Below are positions 15,826-23,488 of a DNA stretch of 43,734 nt, in pieces (position 1 is the first letter of the stretch; each line of letters starts with the position of its first letter). A model generated the notes under the pieces. That model had not been told where the DNA came from, did not search any database, and worked only from the letters and a program-made list of their open reading frames with translations. Origin of the DNA: Chloroflexota bacterium (GTDB lineage: Bacteria > Chloroflexota > Anaerolineae > Anaerolineales > Villigracilaceae). The translations under genes and the position numbers were made by a program. The DNA is taken from the NCBI GenBank assembly GCA_016219545.1, contig JACRMH010000064.1, positions 1-43,734 on the forward strand, read 5' to 3'.

Positions 15826-17157
15826 TTATTCCGCTTCGCCCGAACCGATGCCGAGCGGTTTCCACTTGTTTTCATCGCGCAAACGATGTTGTCCGCCGCC
15901 GCGATTGTGTAATTCGTCAAAATGTTCGGGCTTAATGAACAAGTGATCGCCGTCGAGCAGTCCGGTCAATCCGGTCTGACCGGGTTCGAGGCGCTTGCTC
16001 TGACAGAATTTACAAGTCTTCGGGTCATGTGACTTGTACTCGAGCGGCTCCTCGTAAGTTGTAACATAGCCTTCGTAGTTACGGACAATGACCTTGTGGT
16101 CAGACATGCTCATCAGGTAATTGGGCATGATGGGAATCTTACCACCGCCGCCGGGCGCATCCACGATGAATTGTGGGACGGCATAGCCGGAAGTATGTCC
16201 ACGCAGGCCTTCCATGATCTCGATGCCTTTTGCAACGGGTGTGCGGAAATGTCCCGCGCCTTCGACCAGGTCACATTGATAGAGATAATACGGGCGCACG
16301 CGGATGCGGGTCAACTTCTGCACCAGTTCGCGCTGCATGTGGACGCAATCATTTACGCCCGCGAGAAGCACGGACTGATTGCCCAAAGGAATGCCGGCGC
16401 GACTCATGCGGTCACACGCTTCGGCAAGTTCCAATGAGATTTCATTGGGATGGTTGACATGAATATTCAGCCACAACGGATGGAATCTGGCGAGCATGTC
16501 GCATAGTTCCTGCGTGATGCGCATGGGCATAAAGACCGGCACACGCGAACCAATGCGGACAATTTCAATGTGCGAAATTTCGCGCAGGCGGGTGAGCAGT
16601 TCTTCCAAAATTTTTGGTGCCAGCACGAGCGGATCGCCGCCGGAGAGCAGCACGTCACGGACTTGTGGGGTGCGTTTGAGATAGTCGATCTGCGCCTCAA
16701 AATCCTGACGGTTGAAGGTTTGTCCCGGGTCACCGACGATGCGCGAACGTGTGCAGTAACGGCAGTACGACGCGCACTGGGTCGTTACCAGCATCAGAAC
16801 TCTGTCAGGATATCGGTGAACCAGCCCCGGCACGGGAGAGTGGCGGTCTTCCGCAAGGGAGTCCTCCATCATGGCGGTGAAGGCGTTCAATTCTTCTGAC
16901 ACGGGGATGATCTGCTTGCGGACGGGGTCGTTCGGATCTTCGGGGTCGATCAAAGAAATAAAGTAGGGGGTCACATCCACGCGGAAGAGACCCTGGGTTT
17001 GCAAAGCCTTGCGTTCACTGTCGGTGAGATGCAAAACCTTTTCGATCTCATCAACCGTGTTCAGGCGGTGACTTAATTGCCAGCGCCAATCGTTCCACTT
17101 TTCAGCGGGAACATCGGCGTAAATTGGCGCGCGTTTTGAAACTATAGGGGTGGGCAT
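15826..17157 (-). CDS. kamA: Lysine 2,3-aminomutase (radical SAM)
   Basis: This enzyme converts L-lysine to L-beta-lysine using SAM, a [4Fe-4S] cluster and PLP. The 443 residues show the cluster motif C128-x3-C132-x2-C135 (CASYCRYC), the DWRWQL opening, the GGDPL SAM-binding loop, YQCDL and VDAPGGGGK (lysine-contacting Asp residues and the PLP lysine). The C-terminal ITTYEEPLEY and a CKFC pair match clostridial-type enzymes. The start at 17157 has GGAGGAAAA directly before it. It is divergent from the agmatinase-ole operon, with 185 bp between them. No AblB beta-lysine acetyltransferase is visible, so the product could serve lysine catabolism, osmoprotection or a nearby pathway. Confidence 0.95.
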   Translation of the reverse strand: MPTPIVSKRAPIYADVPAEKWNDWRWQLSHRLNTVDEIEKVLHLTDSERKALQTQGLFRVDVTPYFISLIDPEDPNDPVRKQIIPVSEELNAFTAMMEDSLAEDRHSPVPGLVHRYPDRVLMLVTTQCASYCRYCTRSRIVGDPGQTFNRQDFEAQIDYLKRTPQVRDVLLSGGDPLVLAPKILEELLTRLREISHIEIVRIGSRVPVFMPMRITQELCDMLARFHPLWLNIHVNHPNEISLELAEACDRMSRAGIPLGNQSVLLAGVNDCVHMQRELVQKLTRIRVRPYYLYQCDLVEGAGHFRTPVAKGIEIMEGLRGHTSGYAVPQFIVDAPGGGGKIPIMPNYLMSMSDHKVIVRNYEGYVTTYEEPLEYKSHDPKTCKFCQSKRLEPGQTGLTGLLDGDHLFIKPEHFDELHNRGGGQHRLRDENKWKPLGIGSGEAE

Positions 17158-17342
17158 TTTTCCTCCGAAATTTATATGATTAAAAGTTGACAATGCGTGA
17201 TCAGCGCGTAAATGGAGGGTCATGATCGGGTCGAAAAAAACCAGCAAACTTAAGTAACATCACTTTCATTGTAAATTCAAACAGAACGCGGGTCAATGTC
17301 ATTATTTTTCAAGAGTACAATTGGGGGAAAAGGAGCATAAAC

Positions 17343-18242
17343 ATGGCAATTGAAGGCAATCACGGCATGTGGGGTGACCTGCATCACGCTGAACTTACTC
17401 CCGAAAAATCCGACTTCTCGATCATTGGCATCCCTTATGACGGTCTCGCCAGCGCCCGCAAAGGCGCAGCTCTTGCGCCTGAGCGCCTGCGGTATTGGTC
17501 GCATCATTTGACTCCTTTTAGTGAAGATCGAACTCGTCTGCGGGATTTGACTGTCTGCGACCTGGGTGACATCCCAATCACCGATCCGGTCCGTGACTTT
17601 GAGCTGGTTCGCCAAAAAGTAGCGACTCTGCCCAATATGCCGATCCTGCTCGGCGGCGACCATTCCGTGACAATTCCTATTTTTCAGGGACAGCGTGAAC
17701 GGTACAAAGATCAACGCCTCGGCGTTCTATGGCTCGACGCGCATCCCGACTTGTGCGATGACTTCGACGGCTCGAAACTTTCCCATGCCTGCGTGCTGCG
17801 GCGCGGCATTGAATTCGGCATTGACCCGCAGGATATTTGCATGGTCGGCTTGCGCTCATGGGAAGACCAGGAAATTGACATGATCGAAAACGGCGGCGTG
17901 CATGTTTACACCGCCGCGGATGTGGCCGAGCGCGGCATGAGAAATACAGCCGACAGCGTCCGCAACATCCTCAATGACTGCGACGCAATCCATATCTCGC
18001 TGGATATTGACTGCCTCGACCCGGCCATTGCACCCGGTACGGGCATACCTGAATTTGGCGGGCTTTCCTCACGCGATGTTTTGACCCTGCTCAAATCCAT
18101 GCAAGGACTGCCTTTGGTTGGGCTTGATGTGGTTGAAATCGCGCCGCCGCTTGACCCATCTGAGTCAACGGTTTTTGCGGGGTTGAAGATCATCATGGAA
18201 TATATCGCTGTCATTGCACGCGAGAAGCAAAAGGGAAGTTAA
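17343..18242 (+). CDS. Agmatinase/arginase-family ureohydrolase
   Basis: This 299-residue di-manganese hydrolase would split a guanidino group to urea and an amine. All six metal ligands are present: H107 in GGDHS, D132-x-H134-x-D136 in DAHPD, and D221/D223 in SLDIDCLDP. The length and GIP(Y)DG start suit agmatinase (SpeB, agmatine to putrescine), but arginase, guanidinobutyrase or formiminoglutamase cannot be excluded. AAAGGAG lies 7 nt before the ATG and TACAAT about 30 bp before. The next gene starts 1 nt after its stop, tying it to the ole-type genes. Confidence 0.9.
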   Translation: MAIEGNHGMWGDLHHAELTPEKSDFSIIGIPYDGLASARKGAALAPERLRYWSHHLTPFSEDRTRLRDLTVCDLGDIPITDPVRDFELVRQKVATLPNMPILLGGDHSVTIPIFQGQRERYKDQRLGVLWLDAHPDLCDDFDGSKLSHACVLRRGIEFGIDPQDICMVGLRSWEDQEIDMIENGGVHVYTAADVAERGMRNTADSVRNILNDCDAIHISLDIDCLDPAIAPGTGIPEFGGLSSRDVLTLLKSMQGLPLVGLDVVEIAPPLDPSESTVFAGLKIIMEYIAVIAREKQKGS

Positions 18243-18243
18243 G

Positions 18244-18510
18244 ATGCATACCAACCTGTCTGTTGTCCATAACGCAGAGCGCAAAAGATTTGAAGTTCAT
18301 CTCGCTCCGCACATTGCTGAACTGACCTACCATCTAAGCGGCGATACGATAATCTTCACTCACACAGGCGTCCCCATGCCTCTGGAAGGTCGCGGCATCG
18401 GCAGTTTGCTGGTCAGTGCAGGGCTGAAATTTGCGCGGGAGAACAACTTGAAAGTTGATTCACTATGCTGGTTCGTTGACAAGTACATGCAGCGCCATCC
18501 CAGCGAATGA
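18244..18510 (+). CDS. Small YjdJ-type GNAT-like protein
   Basis: This 88-residue protein has the compact GNAT fold of the YjdJ/Acetyltransf_CG family. Marks are a central TGVPMPLEGRGIGSLLV acetyl-CoA loop and the closing CWFVDKYMQRHPSE, including the family Cys and the HPE-like end. Members are thought to bind acetyl-CoA; their substrate is not known. The ATG at 18244 directly follows the ureohydrolase stop, and its own stop overlaps oleC as ATGA, so it is translated within the operon. Confidence 0.88.
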   Translation: MHTNLSVVHNAERKRFEVHLAPHIAELTYHLSGDTIIFTHTGVPMPLEGRGIGSLLVSAGLKFARENNLKVDSLCWFVDKYMQRHPSE

Positions 18511-20210
18511 TGACATTGTTTCAACGGCTTGAAGCCAACGCGGCGCGTCACCCTGACAAAGCCGCTTTTATCTATTTTCAAAACGGGGATTGGACAACTA
18601 TTACCTACGCCCAATTATTGGATTTATCAAACCGCTTCATCTCCGGACTTTTAGCTGCTCACGTCACCCCAAACATGCGCGCCGCCTTGATGACTCCGCC
18701 CTCGGTGGAGTTTTTTGCCTTGGCATTTGCCATGCTGAAACTAGGCATTGTCCCCATTGTCATTGACCCGGCCATTGGGCTTGGTAACTTAAGTGAATGT
18801 TTCGCCGAATCCAAACCCGAAATTTTCATCGGCAACACACTTGCGCATACCTTGAGAATCATCTTCGGCTGGGGAAAAGACTCGATCAAACATAACCTAA
18901 CTCTTTCGCAACTACTTACTACTTACCACTTACCACTGACTACTGATCACTCATCACTGATCACTGCCCCCGCCGCCATCATCTACACCAGCGGAAGCAC
19001 TGGGATTCCCAAAGGTGCGGTATATACCGAGGCGAATTTGTCCGCGCAAATGGACATGCTTGCGGAAACCTTCCATATCTCTCCCGATGAAATTGACCTG
19101 CCCGCCTTTCCGCTTTATGCCCTGATAGATGTTTTGCTCGGAGTCACTTCTGTAATTCCTGATATTACATTTCCGGTGCCGGGGAAAACGAATCCAGAGA
19201 AAGTGATCAATGCCATACAGAAGTTCAATGTGACCAACATGTTTGCATCGCCTGTGGTTTTGGGTATTCTTGTTGATTATGTATTTGCACGTCAGAGTTT
19301 CCCGTCATTGCGAGGGCGTTCCTGGTTTTTGCCCGAAGCAATCTCGCTATGGGTGAAGAGATTGCTTCGCCGCCCAAATACAAAAACGGCGGCTCGCAAC
19401 ACTTGCGCCGTACGCCAGTGCAGGTGTGACGAAAAATTACATTCTCTCAAACGAGTCATAACTGCAGGCGCGCCGGCGACGATTCAATTGCAGGAAAAAT
19501 TCAGAAAATTATTGGATGATAAAACCGACTTGTTCGGTATCTACGGCGCGACAGAAGCATTACCCATCGCAAAGATAGAAAGCCGGGAGATATTTGAAGT
19601 TAAGGAGAGGTCCGCGCAGGGAGCGGGAGTGTGCTTGGGCAAGCCTGTTGATGGAATGAAAGTGAGAGTCATCGGTATCAGTGATTCTGTCATTGCACAG
19701 TGGCAGGAATCCCTTGAGGTGAGTCCGAATGTCGTTGGGGAGATCACAGTTCAAGGCGCGGCAGTGACCGAGTCCTATATCGCAAGAGGAGAAGCGAATC
19801 GTTTATCCAAGATCAAAAATGGAATCGAGATCATCCATCGCATGGGAGATGTTGGATACTTCGATGAGCAGGGACGCCTCTGGTATTGCGGACGCAAAGC
19901 TCATCGTGTGGTCACGAAAGATGATGTGTTGTTCACGGAGCAGATCGAAGGAATTTTCAACATGCATCCGCTTATATATCGCACGGCTTTGGTCGGTGTG
20001 AATGGCGAACCTGTCTTGTGGATCGAACTCGCACAGAAGGCAGATAAAGATAAAATCAAGGCGGAACTGATTGAGTTAGGAAAGAATCACCCACAGGCTT
20101 CAAAGATAAAAACATTTTTGTTCATGAAGAAATTTCCAACAGATGTAAGACATAACTCAAAGATCATCCGCGAGCAATTGACTTTGCTGGCAGAAAAGAG
20201 ATTTTTATGA
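18507..20210 (+). CDS. oleC: OleC-like AMP-dependent synthetase (beta-lactone synthetase type)
   Basis: The 567-residue ANL-superfamily protein has P-loop YTSGSTGIPKG (about 160-170), YGATEALP (about 346), HRMGDVGYFDEQGRLW (about 444) and a catalytic Lys in HNSKIIRE near 550. The segments DLPAFPLYALIDVLLGVTSV and CGRKAHRV are characteristic of OleC as I recall it, rather than of ordinary acyl-CoA ligases. OleC converts 2-alkyl-3-hydroxyalkanoic acids to cis-beta-lactones with ATP. Two stretches look like inserted repeats: residues 135-153 and 266-308. Both keep the frame, and all catalytic motifs remain. Start and stop overlap the neighbours (ATGA at both ends). Confidence 0.85.
   Translation: MMTLFQRLEANAARHPDKAAFIYFQNGDWTTITYAQLLDLSNRFISGLLAAHVTPNMRAALMTPPSVEFFALAFAMLKLGIVPIVIDPAIGLGNLSECFAESKPEIFIGNTLAHTLRIIFGWGKDSIKHNLTLSQLLTTYHLPLTTDHSSLITAPAAIIYTSGSTGIPKGAVYTEANLSAQMDMLAETFHISPDEIDLPAFPLYALIDVLLGVTSVIPDITFPVPGKTNPEKVINAIQKFNVTNMFASPVVLGILVDYVFARQSFPSLRGRSWFLPEAISLWVKRLLRRPNTKTAARNTCAVRQCRCDEKLHSLKRVITAGAPATIQLQEKFRKLLDDKTDLFGIYGATEALPIAKIESREIFEVKERSAQGAGVCLGKPVDGMKVRVIGISDSVIAQWQESLEVSPNVVGEITVQGAAVTESYIARGEANRLSKIKNGIEIIHRMGDVGYFDEQGRLWYCGRKAHRVVTKDDVLFTEQIEGIFNMHPLIYRTALVGVNGEPVLWIELAQKADKDKIKAELIELGKNHPQASKIKTFLFMKKFPTDVRHNSKIIREQLTLLAEKRFL
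18911..18965 (+). repeat. ACTTACC/TGATCA-type repeat inside oleC
   Basis: The stretch is a chain of ACTTACTACTTACCACTTACC-like words followed by two TGATCA palindromes. It encodes about 18 residues rich in Thr, Leu, His and Ser just before the P-loop, where related proteins have a shorter linker. Related words (GACTACTTTTTACTGG) occur in the gap at 33590-33620. Confidence 0.5.
19303..19431 (+). repeat. CGTCATTGCGAGG-type palindromic element inserted in frame in oleC
   Basis: The element begins CGTCATTGCGAGG and ends GTGACG. Its core is a perfect 12-bp inverted repeat, CGAAGCAATCTC (19334-19345) and GAGATTGCTTCG (19358-19369), with outer TTGCGAG/CTCGCAA arms. A related copy lies at 23381-23472. 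The length of 129 bp is 43 codons; removing it joins ARQSF to KLHSLKRVITAGAP and keeps the frame. Confidence 0.8.
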
Positions 20211-21193
20211 AAGCATTGGTTACTGGAGCAACTGGTTTTCTCGGCGGAGCGTTGGCGCGGCGGCTGTATAGTATGGGCTGGGCTGTGACCGCGCTTGGGC
20301 GTAATGCGGCGAAATTGGGTCAGCTTGAAAGCGAAGGGATGCATACACTTCAACACGACCTTAAAGATAAAAAAGCCATGTCCGATGCCTGCAAAGATCA
20401 GGAAATTGTTTTCCACTGCGCTGCGCTTCCTTCTCCGTGGGGGAATTTTGAAACGTTCTATCAAGCCAATGTTATTGGCACGCGCAATGTCATTCGCGGA
20501 TGCGAGGAACATAAAGAGAAAAGGCTTGTGCATGTTTCCACGCCGAGTCTTTATTTTGGATATGCATCACGCATCAATGTAAAAGAGACCGACACATTAC
20601 CCGAACCGGTCAGCAATTATGCGGCGACAAAAATTCTCGCTGAACAGGAACTGGATGAGGCTTCTGCGCGCGGACTCGCCACCATTGCGATTCGCCCGCG
20701 CGCGCTTTTTGGGCCCGGTGACACGGTCATCTTTCCACGCTTGATCCCGCGCCTGCAATCAGGTCGCCTGCCGATCTTGGGTGACGGCGAAAATGTGGTT
20801 GACCTGACTTATATTGACAATGTTGTGGATGCGCTTTTGCTGTGCGCAGAGTCACCAGCAAAAACTTTGGGTAAAAAATATAACATCTCGAACGGCGAGC
20901 CTGTCAAAATCTGGAAACTGGTTGAGCGCATCTGCGCGGAATTAAATTTACAACGGCCCAAACGAAAAATATCTTATCAAACTGCAAACGCCGCCGCCAG
21001 TGTGATCGAATTTATTTACAGGCTGATCCCCACCCAGCCTGAACCGCCGCTGACGCGTATGTCCGTCAGCATGTTGGCGCACAGCACCACCCTCGATATT
21101 TCGGCGGCAAGAAATGAGCTTGGTTATAAACCGCGCGTTTCCGTGGATGAAGGCGTGGAGAGATTTATGCAATGGTGGAAGGAAGATCATTAA
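20207..21193 (+). CDS. oleD: OleD-like NAD(P)-dependent 3-ketoacid reductase (extended SDR)
   Basis: This 328-residue extended short-chain dehydrogenase has the cofactor motif TGATGFLGG at the N-terminus and the catalytic Y138-x3-K142 (SNYAATK), with S111/T112 nearby. HCAALPSPWG, STPSLYFGY and RPRALFGPGD match the OleD/3-beta-HSD-like subgroup as I recall it. OleD reduces the 2-alkyl-3-keto acid made by OleA to the hydroxy acid used by OleC. The start overlaps oleC (ATGA). Together with oleC this is the strongest evidence for an ole-type pathway. A generic sugar epimerase is unlikely given these motifs. Confidence 0.87.
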   Translation: MKALVTGATGFLGGALARRLYSMGWAVTALGRNAAKLGQLESEGMHTLQHDLKDKKAMSDACKDQEIVFHCAALPSPWGNFETFYQANVIGTRNVIRGCEEHKEKRLVHVSTPSLYFGYASRINVKETDTLPEPVSNYAATKILAEQELDEASARGLATIAIRPRALFGPGDTVIFPRLIPRLQSGRLPILGDGENVVDLTYIDNVVDALLLCAESPAKTLGKKYNISNGEPVKIWKLVERICAELNLQRPKRKISYQTANAAASVIEFIYRLIPTQPEPPLTRMSVSMLAHSTTLDISAARNELGYKPRVSVDEGVERFMQWWKEDH

Positions 21194-21255
21194 CCACAAA
21201 GGGTCACAAAGGAAAAACCTTAAGACCTTCGTGACACTTTGTGACCCTTTGTGGT
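21193..21255. repeat. 19-bp perfect inverted repeat in the ole operon
   Basis: ACCACAAAGGGTCACAAAG (21193-21211) is exactly mirrored at 21237-21255. It starts at the last base of the oleD stop and ends 10 bp before the next ATG. There is no T-run, so read-through to the next gene is expected. Confidence 0.9.
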
Positions 21256-21265
21256 AGAAAAAAAT

Positions 21266-22114
21266 ATGAAAATCAACATCCTTCACGCCGGTTACTGCAC
21301 CGCGCCTGAGCACATCGCCATTCACGGCGGACGCTGGCGCAAGATTCATTTTCCAGCCATGTTCGCACTGCTGCGGCATCCGCGATTCGGCGCGATGCTT
21401 TTTGACACGGGCTATTCCTACCGCTTCTTTGACGAGACGAAAAAATTCCCCAACCGTTTTTACCGCTGGATGACTCCGGTCACTTTGAGCGAAGAAGATT
21501 TGGTCGTGAATCAACTCTTGAAATTTGACCTTCGTCCCAAGGATATTTCTCACGTTTTCATTTCCCACTTCCACGGAGACCACATCGCTTCACTCCCCGA
21601 CCTGAACTGGACCCGTTTCGTGTACATGCCCCACGCTTTTAGCGGACTTCGCCACCTGCATCCATCCGAAGATGTCAAGCACGCCTTCCTGCGCGGACTT
21701 ATCCCTGCGGATTTTGATTCCCGCTCGCATGAAGTGGATATGTCCAAACCTGTTTTGTTATCTGAAGCATACGCGCCATTCAAAACTGGGTATGACCTGC
21801 TCGGTGACGATTCCATTATTGGCGTGGAGTTGCCCGGACACGCTCATGGTCAAATGGGACTCTTTGCCCGCGAAGATGACGGCCAATTATTTTTCTTTGT
21901 GGCGGATGCAGCCTGGTTGAAACGCTCCATTGTTGAAAATAAACCGCCCCATAAAATTACGAATTTGCTTTTCCCCGATCCCCAAGCCTACCGTGAGACG
22001 CTTGGACATTTGCACAAATATTACAACACTCATCCTGAGACGCATGTCATTCCATCTCATTGCGAAGAAACGATACGTGCATTAGAAACCCCGCAAGGGG
22101 TGACACGATTATAG
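21266..22114 (+). CDS. Metallo-beta-lactamase-fold hydrolase (lactonase-like)
   Basis: This 282-residue protein carries the metal motif HFHGDH (101-106), a further His in LPGHAHGQMG, an Asp in FVADAAW and a C-terminal His in PSHCEE. This is the layout of the family that includes AHL lactonases and other esterases. The length and the LFDTGYS start suit that subgroup. In the operon it stands where an OleB would be expected, and a lactone-opening or thioester-cleaving role is an inference from that position. The C-terminal residues are encoded by a small palindrome (22089-22101). There is no clear ribosome binding site; the ATG at 21266 is preferred over a GTG within the repeat. Confidence 0.85.
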   Translation: MKINILHAGYCTAPEHIAIHGGRWRKIHFPAMFALLRHPRFGAMLFDTGYSYRFFDETKKFPNRFYRWMTPVTLSEEDLVVNQLLKFDLRPKDISHVFISHFHGDHIASLPDLNWTRFVYMPHAFSGLRHLHPSEDVKHAFLRGLIPADFDSRSHEVDMSKPVLLSEAYAPFKTGYDLLGDDSIIGVELPGHAHGQMGLFAREDDGQLFFFVADAAWLKRSIVENKPPHKITNLLFPDPQAYRETLGHLHKYYNTHPETHVIPSHCEETIRALETPQGVTRL

Positions 22115-22236
22115 AAACAATGAAATGGTTTGTTGAACCCCGAAGGGGTGGTATGTTATTTCAAATCCATGACATCCCTTCGGGATTATGATGCCAATAG
22201 AAATTTATGTCTAGAATCATTTCATCCCTTTGGGAT
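22089..22236. repeat. Four spaced mini-palindromes around the FemAB-like gene start
   Basis: CCCCGCAAGGGG (22089), CCCCGAAGGGG (22138), ATCCCTTCGGGAT (22174) and ATCCCTTTGGGAT (22224) recur at 36-50 bp. The first lies in the end of the hydrolase gene and the last ends 4 bp before the next ATG. Spacers are unlike each other. Confidence 0.6.
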
Positions 22237-22240
22237 TTTT

Positions 22241-23368
22241 ATGAAACCTGAATTATTCACCCGCGAAAACATCAACACCCTTGAATTCCCGCAAACGGAT
22301 GATGGCGATTATGCCCGCCGCTATCTTTTGCCGATGATGGCAGATGTGCAACGGTATATCAAAAATGTCCACGACACACAATTGATGCTCGCCAAAGTGG
22401 ACGATGTCATCATTTCCATTACGGTTTCAGGCTTTCATCCTAAAAATAGTTATATCGTTTCGCCGTACAGCCATTATGTGTCTTATGGCGGATTTGAAGA
22501 AGTGAAACGGTTGAAGAATCCACCCATTGAAGTGCTGATCAAAATGATTCTGATTCCGCTGGCGTGGTATTTGCGCCGCGCTGAATTGAACAAGGTCGTG
22601 TATGTCAACAACTGGCTCTTCTCGACGAATCTATATCCCTCAGTAAACAGCGACCAGTTGTCGGCTTTGTGTGATGCGCTGGCGAAATGGTTTCCAGACC
22701 GTGCCATCGTCTTCCGCTCCGTTGACCAGTTCCGCAATCAGCACATTTATCAAACACTTGAGTCTCGTGGTTATGAAATGATGCTGAGCCGTCAGGTCTG
22801 GTATGTTGACCCGTCTTATGGATTAAAGCTCAAAGTGCATCGCGAGGATATGCGCGCGGTGCGGAAGAATGGTCACGTGGAAAGCGATGAGTTGCGTGAC
22901 GATGAGATCGCGCGCGGAGTTGAACTTTACAGAAAGCTGTATCTCGAAAAGTATTCGTATTTCAACCCGCAATTCACCGAGGATTTTTTACGTCTTGCGC
23001 GCGATGAACAATGGCTGAAAATAAAAACCATCCGCAAGGACGGGAAGCTCAATGCCATCATGGGATACTTTTCGCGCAACGGTGTGATGACCCCGCCCTT
23101 GTTTGGATATGACACAAGCCTGCCCGCCGAGTATGCCCTGTACCGTCACCTGACCGTGATGACGATGCGCGAGGCGAAGGAACAGAATTTAATTTTGCAC
23201 GACAGCGCGGGCGTTGGGAAGTTCAAAAAGAAACGCGGCGGCAAGTCGGTTATTGAGTACAATGCGGTGTTCACGAAACATCTTTCGCGGAGCAGGCAAA
23301 GGCCGTGGAAGTTTATCCGAAAGATATCAGAATACGCAGTACCGTATTTTAAGAAGATGGATTTTTAG
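22241..23368 (+). CDS. FemAB/GNAT-like acyltransferase-fold protein of unknown substrate
   Basis: This is a 375-residue protein with no clear signal peptide. The C-terminal half (about 190-360) reads like a GNAT/FemAB domain: SRGYEMMLSRQVWYVD, EKYSYFNPQFTEDF, LNAIMGYFSRNG and DSAGVGKFKKKRGG, with the last resembling the acyl-carrier pocket of that fold. The N-terminal half contains VVYVNNWLFSTNLYP, also seen in this loose group as I recall it. FemAB proteins transfer aminoacyl groups from tRNA; GNATs use acyl-CoA. A 37-residue upstream extension would be encoded by palindromes and is rejected. Placement between the hydrolase and ketosynthase suggests it modifies the same product. Confidence 0.65.
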   Translation: MKPELFTRENINTLEFPQTDDGDYARRYLLPMMADVQRYIKNVHDTQLMLAKVDDVIISITVSGFHPKNSYIVSPYSHYVSYGGFEEVKRLKNPPIEVLIKMILIPLAWYLRRAELNKVVYVNNWLFSTNLYPSVNSDQLSALCDALAKWFPDRAIVFRSVDQFRNQHIYQTLESRGYEMMLSRQVWYVDPSYGLKLKVHREDMRAVRKNGHVESDELRDDEIARGVELYRKLYLEKYSYFNPQFTEDFLRLARDEQWLKIKTIRKDGKLNAIMGYFSRNGVMTPPLFGYDTSLPAEYALYRHLTVMTMREAKEQNLILHDSAGVGKFKKKRGGKSVIEYNAVFTKHLSRSRQRPWKFIRKISEYAVPYFKKMDF

Positions 23369-23380
23369 TTCAAATAATCA

Positions 23381-23472
23381 TGTCGTTGCGAGGAGCGCTC
23401 TTGCTCTTTGCGACGAAGCAATCTCATGTTGCGTTGGAGGTTGCTTCGTCGCTATCGCTCCTCGCAACGACA
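23381..23472. repeat. GTCGTTGCGAGG-type palindromic element
   Basis: Outer arms TGTCGTTGCGAGGAGCG (23381-23397) and CGCTCCTCGCAACGACA (23456-23472) are perfect over 17 bp. Inner arms GCGACGAAGCAATCTC (23410-23425) and GAGGTTGCTTCGTCGC (23437-23452) differ at one pair. It is the same family as the copy inside oleC and fills the gap before the ketosynthase. Confidence 0.9.
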
Positions 23473-23488
23473 TACAACTAGGAGCCTC

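Noticed and set aside
18507..20210. oleC as an ordinary long-chain acyl-CoA ligase
   Set aside because: The DLPAFPLYALIDVLLGVTSV and CGRKAHRV segments and the oleD overlap fit OleC better, although only a phylogeny would settle it.
22089..22236. CRISPR-like array
   Set aside because: The repeated units are only 11-13 bp, alternate in orientation, have uneven spacing and overlap a coding end; no cas gene is present.
23408..23488. Longer ketosynthase start inside the palindrome
   Set aside because: The extra 27 residues are encoded by the repeat, and AGGAG directly precedes the ATG at 23489.
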